Positions 28,161-36,985 of a stretch of DNA of 64,000 nt are shown one piece after another. Position 1 is the stretch's first letter, and every line of letters starts with the position of its first letter. The stretch is from Acinetobacter rathckeae (GTDB lineage: Bacteria; Pseudomonadota; Gammaproteobacteria; Pseudomonadales; Moraxellaceae). The stretch is taken from contig NZ_VTDO01000004.1 of NCBI RefSeq assembly GCF_015627125.1, positions 186,001 through 250,000 on the forward strand. The letters are read 5' to 3'. The position numbers and the translations under genes are program-made. Below the pieces are notes generated by a model that saw only the letters and a list, made by a program, of their open reading frames with translations, searched no databases and was not told where the DNA came from.

Positions 28161-28321
28161 TATTTTTTTATTAAAAATGATGTTAACTGAGTAAAATAAA
28201 CACAAAAAAAGTTAGATGGGCGATAAAATAACCTGAAAAAAGTAATTTAGACGGAATTTCACAGTAAAAAATCGACATGTGCTTATGCTAAACTACATTT
28301 TTGCACTATTTTTCTGATCTT

Positions 28322-28633
28322 ATGTCTCTACAGCAGCAATTGATTGAGCAACTCAATACACTATCGCCACATCATCTAGAAGTGATTAATGAGTCAGCAG
28401 GCCACGGGGGGTATTACCCAGGTAAAGAATCTCATTTTAAAGTGATTGTCGTAAGTGATGCTTTTGATGGTTTACGTTTAGTGCAAAAGCATCAAAAAGT
28501 GTATTCATGTACCCAAAGTTTATTAGCAGCACATGGTGGCCCTATTCATGCTTTAGCAATTCATGCCTACAGCAAAGAACAATGGAAAGGTATAGCACCA
28601 TCGAGTCCAGAGTGTGCCCATGCTAAAAAATAA
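28322..28633 (+). CDS. BolA-family protein
   Basis: This 103-residue protein has the BolA/YrbA fold: LEVINESAGHGGYYPGKESHFKVIVVSDAFDGLRLVQKHQKVYSCTQSLLAAHGGPIHALAIHAYSKEQW. The conserved His residues can bind a [2Fe-2S] cluster with a monothiol glutaredoxin. BolA proteins act in iron-sulfur trafficking and envelope stress. The ATG at 28322 is chosen over the upstream TTG at 28301. It is probably co-transcribed with the SirB2-like gene 12 bp downstream. Confidence 0.88.
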   Translation: MSLQQQLIEQLNTLSPHHLEVINESAGHGGYYPGKESHFKVIVVSDAFDGLRLVQKHQKVYSCTQSLLAAHGGPIHALAIHAYSKEQWKGIAPSSPECAHAKK

Positions 28634-28645
28634 ATAGGAAATTTT

Positions 28646-29044
28646 ATGGATTTATTTCTAGGTTTAAAAATCGTACACAGTATCGCAATTACGGTTTTAC
28701 TGATGACCATTATTTGGCAGAGTATTATTTTATTTCGTTTACCTAACGCTGATACCGCATTTAATGTTCCTAGTCGTAAAAAAATTACGATCATTCAGCA
28801 CAGTATTTTTTTAGTCTTATTTTTAACAGGTGGTACGCTACTTTATCTTAAGCACTTTCAAGTTCAATCTTGGTTTTATGCCAAAGCATTGCTGTTTGTG
28901 GTGATTATTTCTGCTTCGGTAAAAGCTTTTAAAAAGCCAAATCCAAACATATTATTGGTACAACGTAGAGGTGGCATTATTTTAGCGTGGATTGCTTTTG
29001 TGTCTATTATTACGCTCGTTGTGACTAAACCTGTGATTTTCTAA
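28646..29044 (+). CDS. SirB2-like inner-membrane protein
   Basis: This 132-residue protein has four predicted membrane helices (about 7-27, 48-67, 76-92 and 109-128). The pattern AKALLFVVIISASVKAF followed by RRGGIILAWIAFVSIITLVVTKP resembles the SirB2 family. The function of SirB2 proteins is not established. The gene follows the BolA gene closely. Confidence 0.6.
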   Translation: MDLFLGLKIVHSIAITVLLMTIIWQSIILFRLPNADTAFNVPSRKKITIIQHSIFLVLFLTGGTLLYLKHFQVQSWFYAKALLFVVIISASVKAFKKPNPNILLVQRRGGIILAWIAFVSIITLVVTKPVIF

Positions 29045-29135
29045 TGAATCGGTGAGGTTACATATAGACACTAGTATATTGGGGGGTGTCAGAGCGCATA
29101 ATAGACTTAATTACTGCACTTAAATTGGGGTATAG

Positions 29136-29525
29136 ATGAAAATGATAAAAACTAAAATCATTCTAATGCTGGGCATGGTTGGGCTTTTTACAGGGTGTAT
29201 GACATCCGCAGTGAAGCCGAGTTATGTTTCACCCGCAATGTACCAAAATTTAAATTGTATACAGCTACAAAGTGAGTCTGACCGAATTCAGCAGTACATT
29301 GCACAAGGTGTCACGCCTGCAAAGCGTAATTTATTTGGTATTGGTTTGGGCTTGGGTGGTGGTTTTGGTGGCGGTGGTTGGGGAATAGTTCCTTCTATCT
29401 CAGTCAACCTAGGCCAGTCGAGTGACAGTAGAAATACTCAATTGTCGCAGTTGCTCGGTCAGCAAGATGCAATTGCTCAAGCTGCACGTTTTAAAGGATG
29501 TTCAATAAAAGTGGCCCCCAAATAG
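29136..29525 (+). CDS. Small lipoprotein with glycine-rich segment
   Basis: This 129-residue protein has a lipoprotein signal (LFTGC, lipidated Cys near residue 21). A short conserved-looking region NLNCIQLQSESDRIQQYI follows, with a paired Cys near the end (FKGCSIKV). A striking GIGLGLGGGFGGGGWGI stretch sits near residues 69-85. No family of known function is recognised. It is monocistronic and ends in a bidirectional terminator. Confidence 0.7.
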   Translation: MKMIKTKIILMLGMVGLFTGCMTSAVKPSYVSPAMYQNLNCIQLQSESDRIQQYIAQGVTPAKRNLFGIGLGLGGGFGGGGWGIVPSISVNLGQSSDSRNTQLSQLLGQQDAIAQAARFKGCSIKVAPK

Positions 29526-29551
29526 TCAAGTACGACAGCTGTTTTATCATT

Positions 29552-29608
29552 AAAAAATGCATCAAAGTTGAGGGGGCGTTTACCCATCAGTTTTGATGCA
29601 TTTTTTTT
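29552..29608. terminator. Bidirectional terminator
   Basis: The arms 29552-29566 (AAAAAATGCATCAAA) and 29591-29606 form a long stem with a 24-nt loop and T runs in both directions. It lies between the convergent lipoprotein and HxlR genes. Confidence 0.8.
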
Positions 29609-29983
29609 CTAATCGGTTGTATTTAACTTTTGGTTTTGGACTAACTGTATACCGTACTGTTCTCCCCATAACTTGAGCATTAAAATGAGTGGTCTTAATG
29701 TTTCGCCATACTCAGTGAGTCCATATTCAACTTTAGGCGGTACTTGAGGGTAAACAATTCGATAAATTAAATTAGAGTGCTCTAACTCTCTAAGTTGTTT
29801 CGTTAAAATACGTGCAGTGACTGGGCCAAGCTTTCTTCTCACTTCATTAAATCTCAGTTTACCATCGAGTAAATGATACAAAATTATTCCTTTTCCCTTA
29901 CCACCAATCAACTCTAATGTGGCTTCAACTGGGCAAGCTTCGTCTTGATAAGATTCGTATCGTGGCTGTTTTACAGTATCCAA
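29609..29983 (-). CDS. HxlR-family transcriptional regulator
   Basis: This MarR-like winged-helix regulator is about 124 residues. It has CPVEATLELIGGKGKGIILYHLLDGKLRFNEVRRKLGPVTARILTKQLRELEHSNLIYRIVYPQVPPKVEYGLTEYGETLRPLI, the full HxlR domain. A cysteine at its N-terminal edge is the position used for electrophile or redox sensing in several relatives. No ATG is available. TTG at 29981-29983 has AGGAAC upstream, while a TTG at 29999 is also open. It probably controls the divergent reductase gene. Confidence 0.88.
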   Translation of the reverse strand: MDTVKQPRYESYQDEACPVEATLELIGGKGKGIILYHLLDGKLRFNEVRRKLGPVTARILTKQLRELEHSNLIYRIVYPQVPPKVEYGLTEYGETLRPLILMLKLWGEQYGIQLVQNQKLNTTD

Positions 29984-30013
29984 AATGTTCCTATATATCA
30001 AAAATGGTAGTAC

Positions 30014-30051
30014 TTGTTATAAAGTTTATACAAGCTATAATTTTTATACAA
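30014..30051 (+). promoter_or_regulatory. Promoter and likely HxlR operator of the reductase gene
   Basis: TTGTTA (30014-30019) and a perfect TATAAT (30036-30041) are 16 bp apart. TTTATACAA occurs directly repeated at 30025-30033 and 30043-30051, and an inverted near-copy (CTTGTTATAAA) covers the -35. The repeats overlap both hexamers, as expected of a repressor site for the adjacent HxlR regulator. Confidence 0.5.
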
Positions 30052-30076
30052 TAATATTTTGACTCAGGTTGTAAAC

Positions 30077-31090
30077 ATGAAAGGATTAGTTTTTGATGCA
30101 TCTAACGGAACACCACAAATTCTTTTAAAAGAAATTAGTGATCCAGGCCAACCTAAAAGAGGCGAAATTCGAGTTCGTATTCAAGCAAGCTCTTTAAACT
30201 TCCATGATTTCATGGTGGCACGTGGCATTATGCCTACAGAAAATGGCAGAGTTTTACTCTCTGATGGCGCAGGTGTTGTGGAGGCAGTTGGTGAAGGTGT
30301 TCAAGCCTTTAAAATGGGAGATCAGGTTGTTTCGGCATTTTTTCCACATTGGTTAGCAGGTAAGCCAGTGCCTGCGGTGGGTAATTTTGAAAATACACCG
30401 GGGGATGGTGTTGATGGAATGGCGACAGAATATGTTGTACGTTCTGAAAGTGCATTTACGAAAATACCTCAGGGGTGGTCTATGCCAGAGGCAGCTACCA
30501 TTACAACTTCTGGTTTAACGGCATGGCGCGCTTTAGTAACGAATGGTCAATTGAAAGCAGGAGAGACTGTGCTGATTCAAGGGACTGGTGGTGTGTCAAT
30601 TGCAGCACTACAAATTGCTAAAGCGATGGGTGCTTTTGTGATTGTGACATCATCGTCAGATGAAAAACTAGCTAAAGTGCGTGATATGGGGGCAGATGAG
30701 CTCATTAATTATAAAACGACCCCAGCTTGGGGGGATGAAGTATTGCGTTTAACACAGGGTAGAGGTGTTGATCATGTGGTTGAAGTCGGTGGGCCTCTCA
30801 CCATTAATGAGTCTTTAAAAGCAGTAAAAGTGGGTGGTCATATTGCACAAATTGGTGTGCTCTCTGGAAATGAAGCAAATATTCCTATTGTTGATCTTTT
30901 AGCGAAGCAGGTTCGATTGCAAGGTTTAATTGTTTCAAGCGTTGAAGATCAAAAAGCATATATCTCTGCACTTGAAGTGATTCAAGCACGTCCTGTGATA
31001 GATAAGATATTTAACTATACAGCGTTATCAGAAGCTTTTGACTACATGCAAAGTGGTAATCACTTCGGGAAAATTTGCATGACTTGGTAA
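30077..31090 (+). CDS. NADPH:quinone reductase-like medium-chain oxidoreductase
   Basis: This 337-residue member of the MDR superfamily lacks the catalytic zinc cysteines of alcohol dehydrogenases. It has SSLNFHDFMVARG, LLSDGAGVVEAVGEGV and the NAD(P) fold ETVLIQGTGGVSIAALQIAKAMGA followed by SSSDEKLAKVRDMGADELINYKT. Substrates are probably quinones or reactive carbonyls. The ATG at 30077 is chosen over TTG 30059 because AGG lies 8 nt upstream. It is divergent from the HxlR gene, a pairing typical of electrophile-response loci. Confidence 0.88.
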   Translation: MKGLVFDASNGTPQILLKEISDPGQPKRGEIRVRIQASSLNFHDFMVARGIMPTENGRVLLSDGAGVVEAVGEGVQAFKMGDQVVSAFFPHWLAGKPVPAVGNFENTPGDGVDGMATEYVVRSESAFTKIPQGWSMPEAATITTSGLTAWRALVTNGQLKAGETVLIQGTGGVSIAALQIAKAMGAFVIVTSSSDEKLAKVRDMGADELINYKTTPAWGDEVLRLTQGRGVDHVVEVGGPLTINESLKAVKVGGHIAQIGVLSGNEANIPIVDLLAKQVRLQGLIVSSVEDQKAYISALEVIQARPVIDKIFNYTALSEAFDYMQSGNHFGKICMTW

Positions 31091-31113
31091 GTCGGTCGTA
31101 TGTAGTATTAAAG

Positions 31114-31153
31114 AGCAAGTGATCTTTTTATTAAAGACACTTTGCTTTTGACG
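31114..31153 (+). terminator. Probable terminator after the reductase gene
   Basis: GCAAGTG pairs with CACTTTGC (one bulge) around an inner TCTTT/AAAGA stem, followed by TTTTG. The imperfect stem makes it moderate in strength. Confidence 0.55.
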
Positions 31154-31478
31154 CTAAGCGTGGGTAGTTGGATAACCGTTTATTATATTTATTTAATGGT
31201 CAAAGGTTATTTACTACTTTGAAAATAAGGGTGAGATGTAACGATTCACGCTTTGGTCACTTATATAAGTATTTGTACGGCTGATATATTTATAATATTA
31301 TGGTTTTATTATAAAAAAATCCTAAAAACTAACCATTAAAATTAAACGATATATTTTGAACAGGGTGAGTTGAAGCCCATAAACATTGCTACAAACGAAA
31401 CTCTACATATACTCCACCTTGGAAAAATGTTACCATACTGTGCTTCCTTTGTTCTTTAGCTTTCTATAGTTGAATCAC
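31154..31478. other. Gene-free AT-rich leader region before guaA
   Basis: This stretch contains no convincing frame and no recognised riboswitch. It probably holds the guaA promoter. A TTGAAC near 31358 with an imperfect -10 sixteen bases later is the best but weak candidate. Confidence 0.4.
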
Positions 31479-33047
31479 ATGACGACCAATACCCAAATTA
31501 CTGAAGATCGTATCCTTATCTTGGATTTCGGTTCACAATATAGCCAACTGATTGCACGTCGTGTACGTGAGTCAGGTGTTTACTCTGAAATGTACGCGTT
31601 TGATATGTCTGAAGAAGACATTCGTGCATTTAACCCAAATGGTATTATTTTATCTGGTGGTCCAGAAAGCGTACACCAAGAAGGTAGCCCGCGTGCACCT
31701 GAAGTGGTTTTTAACTTAGGCGTACCAGTACTTGGTATTTGCTACGGCTTACAAACTATGTCTGAACAGCTCGGTGGTAAAGTAGAGCCGGGTACAGTAC
31801 ATGAATTTGGTTATGCAGAAGTAGATGTATTGGTTCGAGATGCACTGTTGGGTGACTTGCAAGATCAAGACAACCAATTACATGTGTGGATGAGTCATGG
31901 TGACAAAGTCAGCAAAATTCCAGAGGGTTTTAACGTTACAGCAAGTACACCAAGCTGTCCGTTTGCAGCCGTGAGTGATGAAGCAAGACGCTTTTATGGC
32001 GTGCAGTTTCACCCAGAAGTGACACATACAACTCAAGGTCAGGCTTTACTTTCTAACTTTGTGCATAATATTTGTGGTTGCCGTAGTCTTTGGACTTCTG
32101 AACATATTATTGACTTACGAGTAGCACAGCTTCGTGAGCAAATTGGGCAAGAAAAAGTACTGCTTGGTTTGTCTGGTGGTGTTGACTCATCTGTAGTAGC
32201 AGCACTTTTACACAAAGCCATTGGTGATCAACTGACATGTGTATTTGTAGACAATGGCTTACTTCGTTTAAACGAAGGTGAACAAGTCATGCAAATGTTT
32301 GCTGATAACATGGGTATTCGAGTGATTCGTGCCAATGCAGAAGAGCGCTTTTTAAATGCGCTTGCAGGTGAAGTAGACCCTGAAGCTAAGCGTAAAATTA
32401 TTGGCCGTGAGTTTATTGAAGTATTCTCAGAAGAAGCCCGTAAACTAGACGGTGTGAAATTTTTAGCACAAGGTACAATCTACCCAGACGTGATTGAGTC
32501 TGCTGCAAGCAAACAAGGTAAAGCACATGTGATTAAATCACACCACAACGTGGGTGGTTTACCAGATGACTTGGCTTTTGATCTTGTTGAACCATTGCGT
32601 GACTTGTTTAAAGATGAAGTACGTAAGTTGGGTACAACACTTGGCTTGCCTCACAGCATGATCTACCGTCATCCTTTCCCAGGCCCGGGTTTAGGTGTAC
32701 GTATTTTAGGTGAAGTGAAAAAAGAGTATGCAGATATTTTGCGTTTAGCAGACGATATCTTTATGCAAGAGCTTCGTGCTAGTGGTTGGTATGATAAAAC
32801 TGCACAAGCTTTTGCAGTGTTCCAACCGATTAAATCTGTAGGTGTGGTGGGTGATGGTCGCCGTTATGCATGGGTGATTGCACTACGTGCCGTTGAGACT
32901 GTTGACTTTATGACAGCACGTTTTGCACACCTGCCATATGATTTGGTTGATAAAATCTCAACACGTATTATGAACGAGATTAAAGATGTTTCTCGTGTGG
33001 TCTATGATGTGTCATCTAAGCCACCTGCAACAATTGAGTGGGAATAA
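31479..33047 (+). CDS. guaA: GMP synthase (glutamine-hydrolysing)
   Basis: This 522-residue enzyme aminates XMP to GMP. The glutaminase domain has its nucleophile Cys88 (LGICYGLQ) and the His/Glu pair in [11 protein letters not shown]. The ATP pyrophosphatase loop [16 protein letters not shown] lies near residue 233, and the C-terminal dimerisation domain ends in the conserved KPPATIEWE. The ATG at 31479 is preferred over the in-frame TTG at 31470. An 18-bp terminator stem follows. Confidence 0.97.
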   Translation: MTTNTQITEDRILILDFGSQYSQLIARRVRESGVYSEMYAFDMSEEDIRAFNPNGIILSGGPESVHQEGSPRAPEVVFNLGVPVLGICYGLQTMSEQLGGKVEPGTVHEFGYAEVDVLVRDALLGDLQDQDNQLHVWMSHGDKVSKIPEGFNVTASTPSCPFAAVSDEARRFYGVQFHPEVTHTTQGQALLSNFVHNICGCRSLWTSEHIIDLRVAQLREQIGQEKVLLGLSGGVDSSVVAALLHKAIGDQLTCVFVDNGLLRLNEGEQVMQMFADNMGIRVIRANAEERFLNALAGEVDPEAKRKIIGREFIEVFSEEARKLDGVKFLAQGTIYPDVIESAASKQGKAHVIKSHHNVGGLPDDLAFDLVEPLRDLFKDEVRKLGTTLGLPHSMIYRHPFPGPGLGVRILGEVKKEYADILRLADDIFMQELRASGWYDKTAQAFAVFQPIKSVGVVGDGRRYAWVIALRAVETVDFMTARFAHLPYDLVDKISTRIMNEIKDVSRVVYDVSSKPPATIEWE

Positions 33048-33050
33048 CCC

Positions 33051-33090
33051 AGACATAAAAAAGAGTGCTTAGGCACTCTTTTTTATGTCT
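33051..33090. terminator. Bidirectional terminator after guaA
   Basis: An 18-bp perfect inverted repeat (33051-33068 with 33073-33090) has a 4-nt loop and internal A6/T6 tracts. It terminates both guaA and the convergent LOG-family gene. Confidence 0.9.
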
Positions 33091-33097
33091 ATGGTTT

Positions 33098-33691
33098 TTA
33101 CATGGCCACATTTTCTGGTGCGTGTAAGTGATTAAGCACGGCGTAAATTTCATTGATGCTTTTGCACACAATCACTTTTGCACGGTGATGCGCAGGTAAG
33201 AAGCCTTCTGTGACCGCATGGTCAAGCTGTGTAATTAAGGCATCATAATAACCATTGACGTTATAAATCATCATTGGTTTTTGGTGTTGTTCGAGTTGTC
33301 CCCATGTGGCAATTTCTAAGATTTCTTCAAATGTACCTAAGCCACCTGGCAATGCAATAAATGCACTGGCACGCTCTGCCATCATGGCTTTACGTTCATG
33401 CATGGTATTCACCACATGCAGTTCAGTCAGTTCAGTATGTGCCACTTCGTAGTCCAACATAAATTGCGGAATGACTCCTACCGTTTCAGCATTGAACTCA
33501 GAAAAAGTATCTGCGACTTGCCCCATTAACCCAATACTGGCACCACCATAAACAAGCCCAAAGCGGTGTTCTGCTAAACCTTGTGCTAATTCAATGGCAC
33601 TGTTTAAATAAATGGCTTTATTGCCTGCACGAGAACCACAATAGAGTGCAATTAAAGGTTGTGTTGTTTTTACTTTGGCTGTTTTGCGCAT
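33098..33691 (-). CDS. LOG-family protein (cytokinin-type nucleotide phosphoribohydrolase)
   Basis: This 197-residue Rossmann-fold protein has ALYCGSRAGN, VYGGASIGLMGQVAD, the MHERKAMM segment and the catalytic PGGLGTFEEILEIATW. It is of the TIGR00730/LOG family. Members hydrolyse the N-glycosidic bond of adenosine-monophosphate-type nucleotides. In bacteria the physiological substrate is generally unclear. It is convergent with guaA. Confidence 0.9.
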   Translation of the reverse strand: MRKTAKVKTTQPLIALYCGSRAGNKAIYLNSAIELAQGLAEHRFGLVYGGASIGLMGQVADTFSEFNAETVGVIPQFMLDYEVAHTELTELHVVNTMHERKAMMAERASAFIALPGGLGTFEEILEIATWGQLEQHQKPMMIYNVNGYYDALITQLDHAVTEGFLPAHHRAKVIVCKSINEIYAVLNHLHAPENVAM

Positions 33692-34047
33692 TTCATTTTA
33701 TCCTTTTCGTTTCAACTATCTTTAACATGTTTTTTTTATGAAAGACAACGTAAAGCATCTATTTTTAAGCAATTACAACAATCTTTATCATTCAGTGCAT
33801 TTTATCTGCTGATAAAAGCCAATGCCCGCACAGCAAATCAATAAAAAACTGTAAAAATTAGTGAATTTGCAATTAATCTTTTCTATACTGAAAATTCGAT
33901 TAACAACATTTTTATTAATATGAGTAGTGGTTGTAGGCCCTCAACTAAAGAACCCCGAATTTTAAATGTAATTGTTTGCACACAGGCAATCGCATATCTC
34001 ACAGCAACCCACATGAATTGTACGACTAACATGCAGGAGCATGGGCA
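33692..34047. other. Gene-free region between the LOG and TerC-CBS genes
   Basis: This is AT-rich DNA of 356 bp holding both divergent promoters. No frame with a ribosome site was found except that of the TerC gene (AGGAG at 34035-34039). Because some TerC genes carry a manganese riboswitch, its conserved core was looked for and not found. Confidence 0.4.
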
Positions 34048-35652
34048 ATGATATTTGAATGGATGTCAGACCCATCTGCTTGGGTGGGTTTAGCCACGTT
34101 AGTGGTGTTAGAAATTGTTTTAGGTATTGATAACCTTGTCTTTATTGCAATCTTAGCTGAAAAACTACCACCAGAGCAGCGTAACAAAGCCCGCATGCTT
34201 GGCCTTACTTTAGCATTGGCCATGCGTATGGTGTTATTGGCCTCTATTGCTTGGGTCATTACGCTTACACAACCACTATTTCATATTTTTGACCAACCCT
34301 TTTCAGGTCGTGACTTAATCCTTATTTTTGGCGGTATATTCTTACTGTTTAAGGGCACAATGGAGTTGCATGAACGCCTTGAAGGCAAAATGCATGTCAA
34401 AGATGATAATCCTGTACATGCTGCATTTTGGGTCGTCATTGCTCAGATTGTCGTGCTTGATGCGGTCTTTTCCTTAGACAGTGTTATTACGGCAGTAGGT
34501 ATGGTGAAACACCTGTCTGTGATGATGATTGCGGTTGTCATTGCTGTGGGTATTATGATGCTGGCATCAAAAGCACTCATGAATTTTGTGAACAGACATC
34601 CAACCGTAGTGATGTTGTGTCTTGGCTTTTTGATGATGATTGGCTTTTCTTTGGTGGTTGAAGGCTTTGGCTTTCATATTCCAAAAGGCTACTTATATGC
34701 TGCCATTGGCTTCTCGGTCATGATTGAGTTTTTAAACCAAACCACACGCAGAAACCAAGAAAAATTAGTCACAACCAATGATTTACGCTTTAAAACCGCT
34801 TCTGCTGTAATGCGTATGTTAGGTGGTAAACCAAAACACAGCCAAAATACAGAACATCATCATGGCGATAGCGATGTCTTGGCAACACGTGCCTTGGCAG
34901 ACGAATTATTTGATGATGAAAACAGTACTTACCATAGTGTGATGGTACAAGGTGTATTGGGACTGTCAGAGCGTCCTGTGAAGTCTATTATGACACCTCG
35001 TCCAGATATTGACTGGATTGACTTGTCAGATGACACGCAAGAAATACAAACACGCCTGATGCAAATGACCCATTCTCGGATTATTTTTGCACACGGTGAA
35101 TTAGATAATCTGGCCGGTATTGCACTGACGCATAAGCTACTCAATGAATATGTAGAGCATGAGCAATTTAATATTGAACAAAACCTACGTGAACCCATGA
35201 TTGTGCATGAAAATGCACCTGTACTTATGGTCTTAGAGCAGTTGCGTCAAGCTCCATTACAAATGGCAATTGTACTCAATGAGTATGGTTCAATTGAAGG
35301 CTTAGTGACACCAATTGATATTTTAGAAGCAATCGCAGGTGAGTTCCCTGACGAAGATGAAATGGAAGCGGTGGCAGAAAGCCTTGAAGATGGGTCACTT
35401 ATTTTAGAAGGCTCGACGGATATTCGTCACTTGTCACTTTTATTAGATCAAAATCTTGTTGATGACAGTGAAGAGTATTCGACATTGTCGGGCTATTTGC
35501 TCATGCATTTAGGGCGTTTGCCTGAAAATGGAGATGTCGTGACTGCTGCAGGTTATCACTTTGAAATTGTGACAATGGATGGCCATAAAATTGAAAAAGT
35601 GCATATTGTTGCTGTAACTTCATCAGAAGATGATAAAACAGAAGAACATTAA
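34048..35652 (+). CDS. TerC-domain membrane protein with CBS and CorC/HlyC domains (YoaE-like)
   Basis: In this 534-residue protein, residues 1-235 form a TerC-type integral membrane domain of about seven helices, with the acidic motifs [13 protein letters not shown] and [17 protein letters not shown] that mark metal-transporting TerC proteins. A CBS pair follows ([37 protein letters not shown]). The C-terminal transporter-associated CorC/HlyC domain ends near residue 520. The architecture is that of E. coli YoaE/YegH. A role in metal-ion export is inferred from TerC relatives. AGGAG lies 8 nt before the ATG. Confidence 0.9.
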   Translation: MIFEWMSDPSAWVGLATLVVLEIVLGIDNLVFIAILAEKLPPEQRNKARMLGLTLALAMRMVLLASIAWVITLTQPLFHIFDQPFSGRDLILIFGGIFLLFKGTMELHERLEGKMHVKDDNPVHAAFWVVIAQIVVLDAVFSLDSVITAVGMVKHLSVMMIAVVIAVGIMMLASKALMNFVNRHPTVVMLCLGFLMMIGFSLVVEGFGFHIPKGYLYAAIGFSVMIEFLNQTTRRNQEKLVTTNDLRFKTASAVMRMLGGKPKHSQNTEHHHGDSDVLATRALADELFDDENSTYHSVMVQGVLGLSERPVKSIMTPRPDIDWIDLSDDTQEIQTRLMQMTHSRIIFAHGELDNLAGIALTHKLLNEYVEHEQFNIEQNLREPMIVHENAPVLMVLEQLRQAPLQMAIVLNEYGSIEGLVTPIDILEAIAGEFPDEDEMEAVAESLEDGSLILEGSTDIRHLSLLLDQNLVDDSEEYSTLSGYLLMHLGRLPENGDVVTAAGYHFEIVTMDGHKIEKVHIVAVTSSEDDKTEEH

Positions 35653-35681
35653 CACAGCTTGATTGCCAAGAAAATCGACTT

Positions 35682-35712
35682 AAAATAGCCTTTTTAAAAA
35701 GGCTATTTTTTT
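35682..35712 (+). terminator. Terminator abutting the next start codon
   Basis: A 14-bp stem (35682-35695 with 35696-35709) is a near-loopless palindrome followed by a T run. The ATG of the YchJ-like gene begins at 35713, directly after the T tract. Confidence 0.8.
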
Positions 35713-36192
35713 ATGTCTGAAAACATTTGTCCATGTGGTCATACTCAGAAAAACTATGTTGAATGTTGTCAACCCTTACATGATGGGGCATCTTGGGCGC
35801 AAAGTCCCGAACAACTCATGCGTTCTCGTTATAGTGCTTTTGTACAACAAAAAATAGATTATATTGTGAAAACAACTGCAGTTGGTCAGCAATCTCAGCT
35901 TGATGTTGTGGCATTAAAAGAGTGGAGTTGTCGTACGCAGTGGCATCATTTAGAAGTATTACAATATGAGATCGTAAAAGATAAACGCCATGCCTATGTC
36001 GAGTTCAAAGCCTACTTTATGCAAGGTACACAGTTACAAGCCCATCATGAAAAGTCAGCTTTTGTTTGTCTAGATCAGCAGTGGTATTTTTTAGACCCTA
36101 CAGTAGATTTGCACTACACCATGAAACAGTCTTGTATTTGTGGTTCAAACAAAAAGTTTAAGGCATGTTGCTACTCATTTTTAGCCATTTAG
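35713..36192 (+). CDS. YchJ-family SEC-C motif protein
   Basis: This 159-residue protein has two SEC-C zinc motifs, CPCGHTQKNYVECC at residues 6-19 and CICGSNKKFKACC near the C-terminus. They flank the YchJ middle domain (PEQLMRSRYSAFVQQKIDYIVKTT...FLDP). SEC-C motifs bind zinc as in SecA. The function of YchJ is unknown. The start codon has no Shine-Dalgarno and touches a terminator hairpin, so expression may depend on an unusual leader or on read-through. Confidence 0.88.
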   Translation: MSENICPCGHTQKNYVECCQPLHDGASWAQSPEQLMRSRYSAFVQQKIDYIVKTTAVGQQSQLDVVALKEWSCRTQWHHLEVLQYEIVKDKRHAYVEFKAYFMQGTQLQAHHEKSAFVCLDQQWYFLDPTVDLHYTMKQSCICGSNKKFKACCYSFLAI

Positions 36193-36292
36193 ACTGAAAT
36201 ATCATTAAAAATATATTTCATCTTTTTTAATCTTTAAATGGGGTTAATTCGGTAAAATAACGCCCAATTTTAGCCCTCGACAAGGAAAGGGT

Positions 36293-36934
36293 ATGCTACT
36301 CACGATTATTTATATTGTTGCGATTACTGCTGAAGCCATGACTGGTGCATTGTCTGCAGGTCGCCGTAGTATGGACTGGTTTGGGGTGATTTTGATTGCA
36401 TGTGTGACAGCCCTTGGCGGAGGTTCGGTACGTGATGTACTGCTAGGGCACTATCCTTTAGGTTGGGTAAAACACCCAGAGTATTTGGTGCTGACCTGTT
36501 GTGCTGCATTGTTTACAATATTTATTGCAAAATGGATGAGGCATTTACGTTCAATATTCTTATTACTTGATGCACTTGGTCTGATTGGTTTTACTATTAT
36601 TGGTTGTCAGATTTCGATCCATTTAGGGCATGGTTTTGTAGTGTCTGCTGTTGCAGGGATGATGACAGGGGTATCTGGCGGTATTTTACGTGATATTTTA
36701 TGTAACGACATTCCACTCGTATTTCGCCGTGAATTGTATGCCAGTATTTCTTTTGTGGCTGTGATCTGCTATTGGCTGTGTATGTCTATGGGCATGTCAC
36801 TTGAAGGTACAGTGGTCACCACCTTAATTTTTGGTTTTAGTTTGCGTGTGATTGCCATTTATTTTGGTTTGGAAATGCCAAAATTTATTTACCAAGATGA
36901 TGATGATCAGTCTGCATCATCAAAAGACCATTAA
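36293..36934 (+). CDS. Trimeric intracellular cation (TRIC) channel family protein
   Basis: This 213-residue inner-membrane protein has about seven helices and the duplicated UPF0126/TRIC motif: ALSAGRRSMDWFGVILIACVTALGGGSVRDVLLG and SVAGMM-type TGVSGGILRDILCNDIPLVF. Prokaryotic TRIC proteins conduct K+ and Na+ as trimers. GGAAAGGG provides the ribosome site 6 nt upstream. It may be co-transcribed with the MFS gene 51 bp downstream. Confidence 0.88.
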   Translation: MLLTIIYIVAITAEAMTGALSAGRRSMDWFGVILIACVTALGGGSVRDVLLGHYPLGWVKHPEYLVLTCCAALFTIFIAKWMRHLRSIFLLLDALGLIGFTIIGCQISIHLGHGFVVSAVAGMMTGVSGGILRDILCNDIPLVFRRELYASISFVAVICYWLCMSMGMSLEGTVVTTLIFGFSLRVIAIYFGLEMPKFIYQDDDDQSASSKDH

Positions 36935-36985
36935 TACAATAAACAAATTTAATCTATAAATGTAGGTCAATGATCAGGAGATCTC

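Noticed and set aside
31154..31478. Purine riboswitch before guaA
   Set aside because: No three-way junction with the conserved loops was seen, and the family is rare in gammaproteobacteria.
33900..34047. Manganese (yybP-ykoY) riboswitch before the TerC-CBS gene
   Set aside because: Some TerC genes have one, but the conserved paired core could not be found in this leader.
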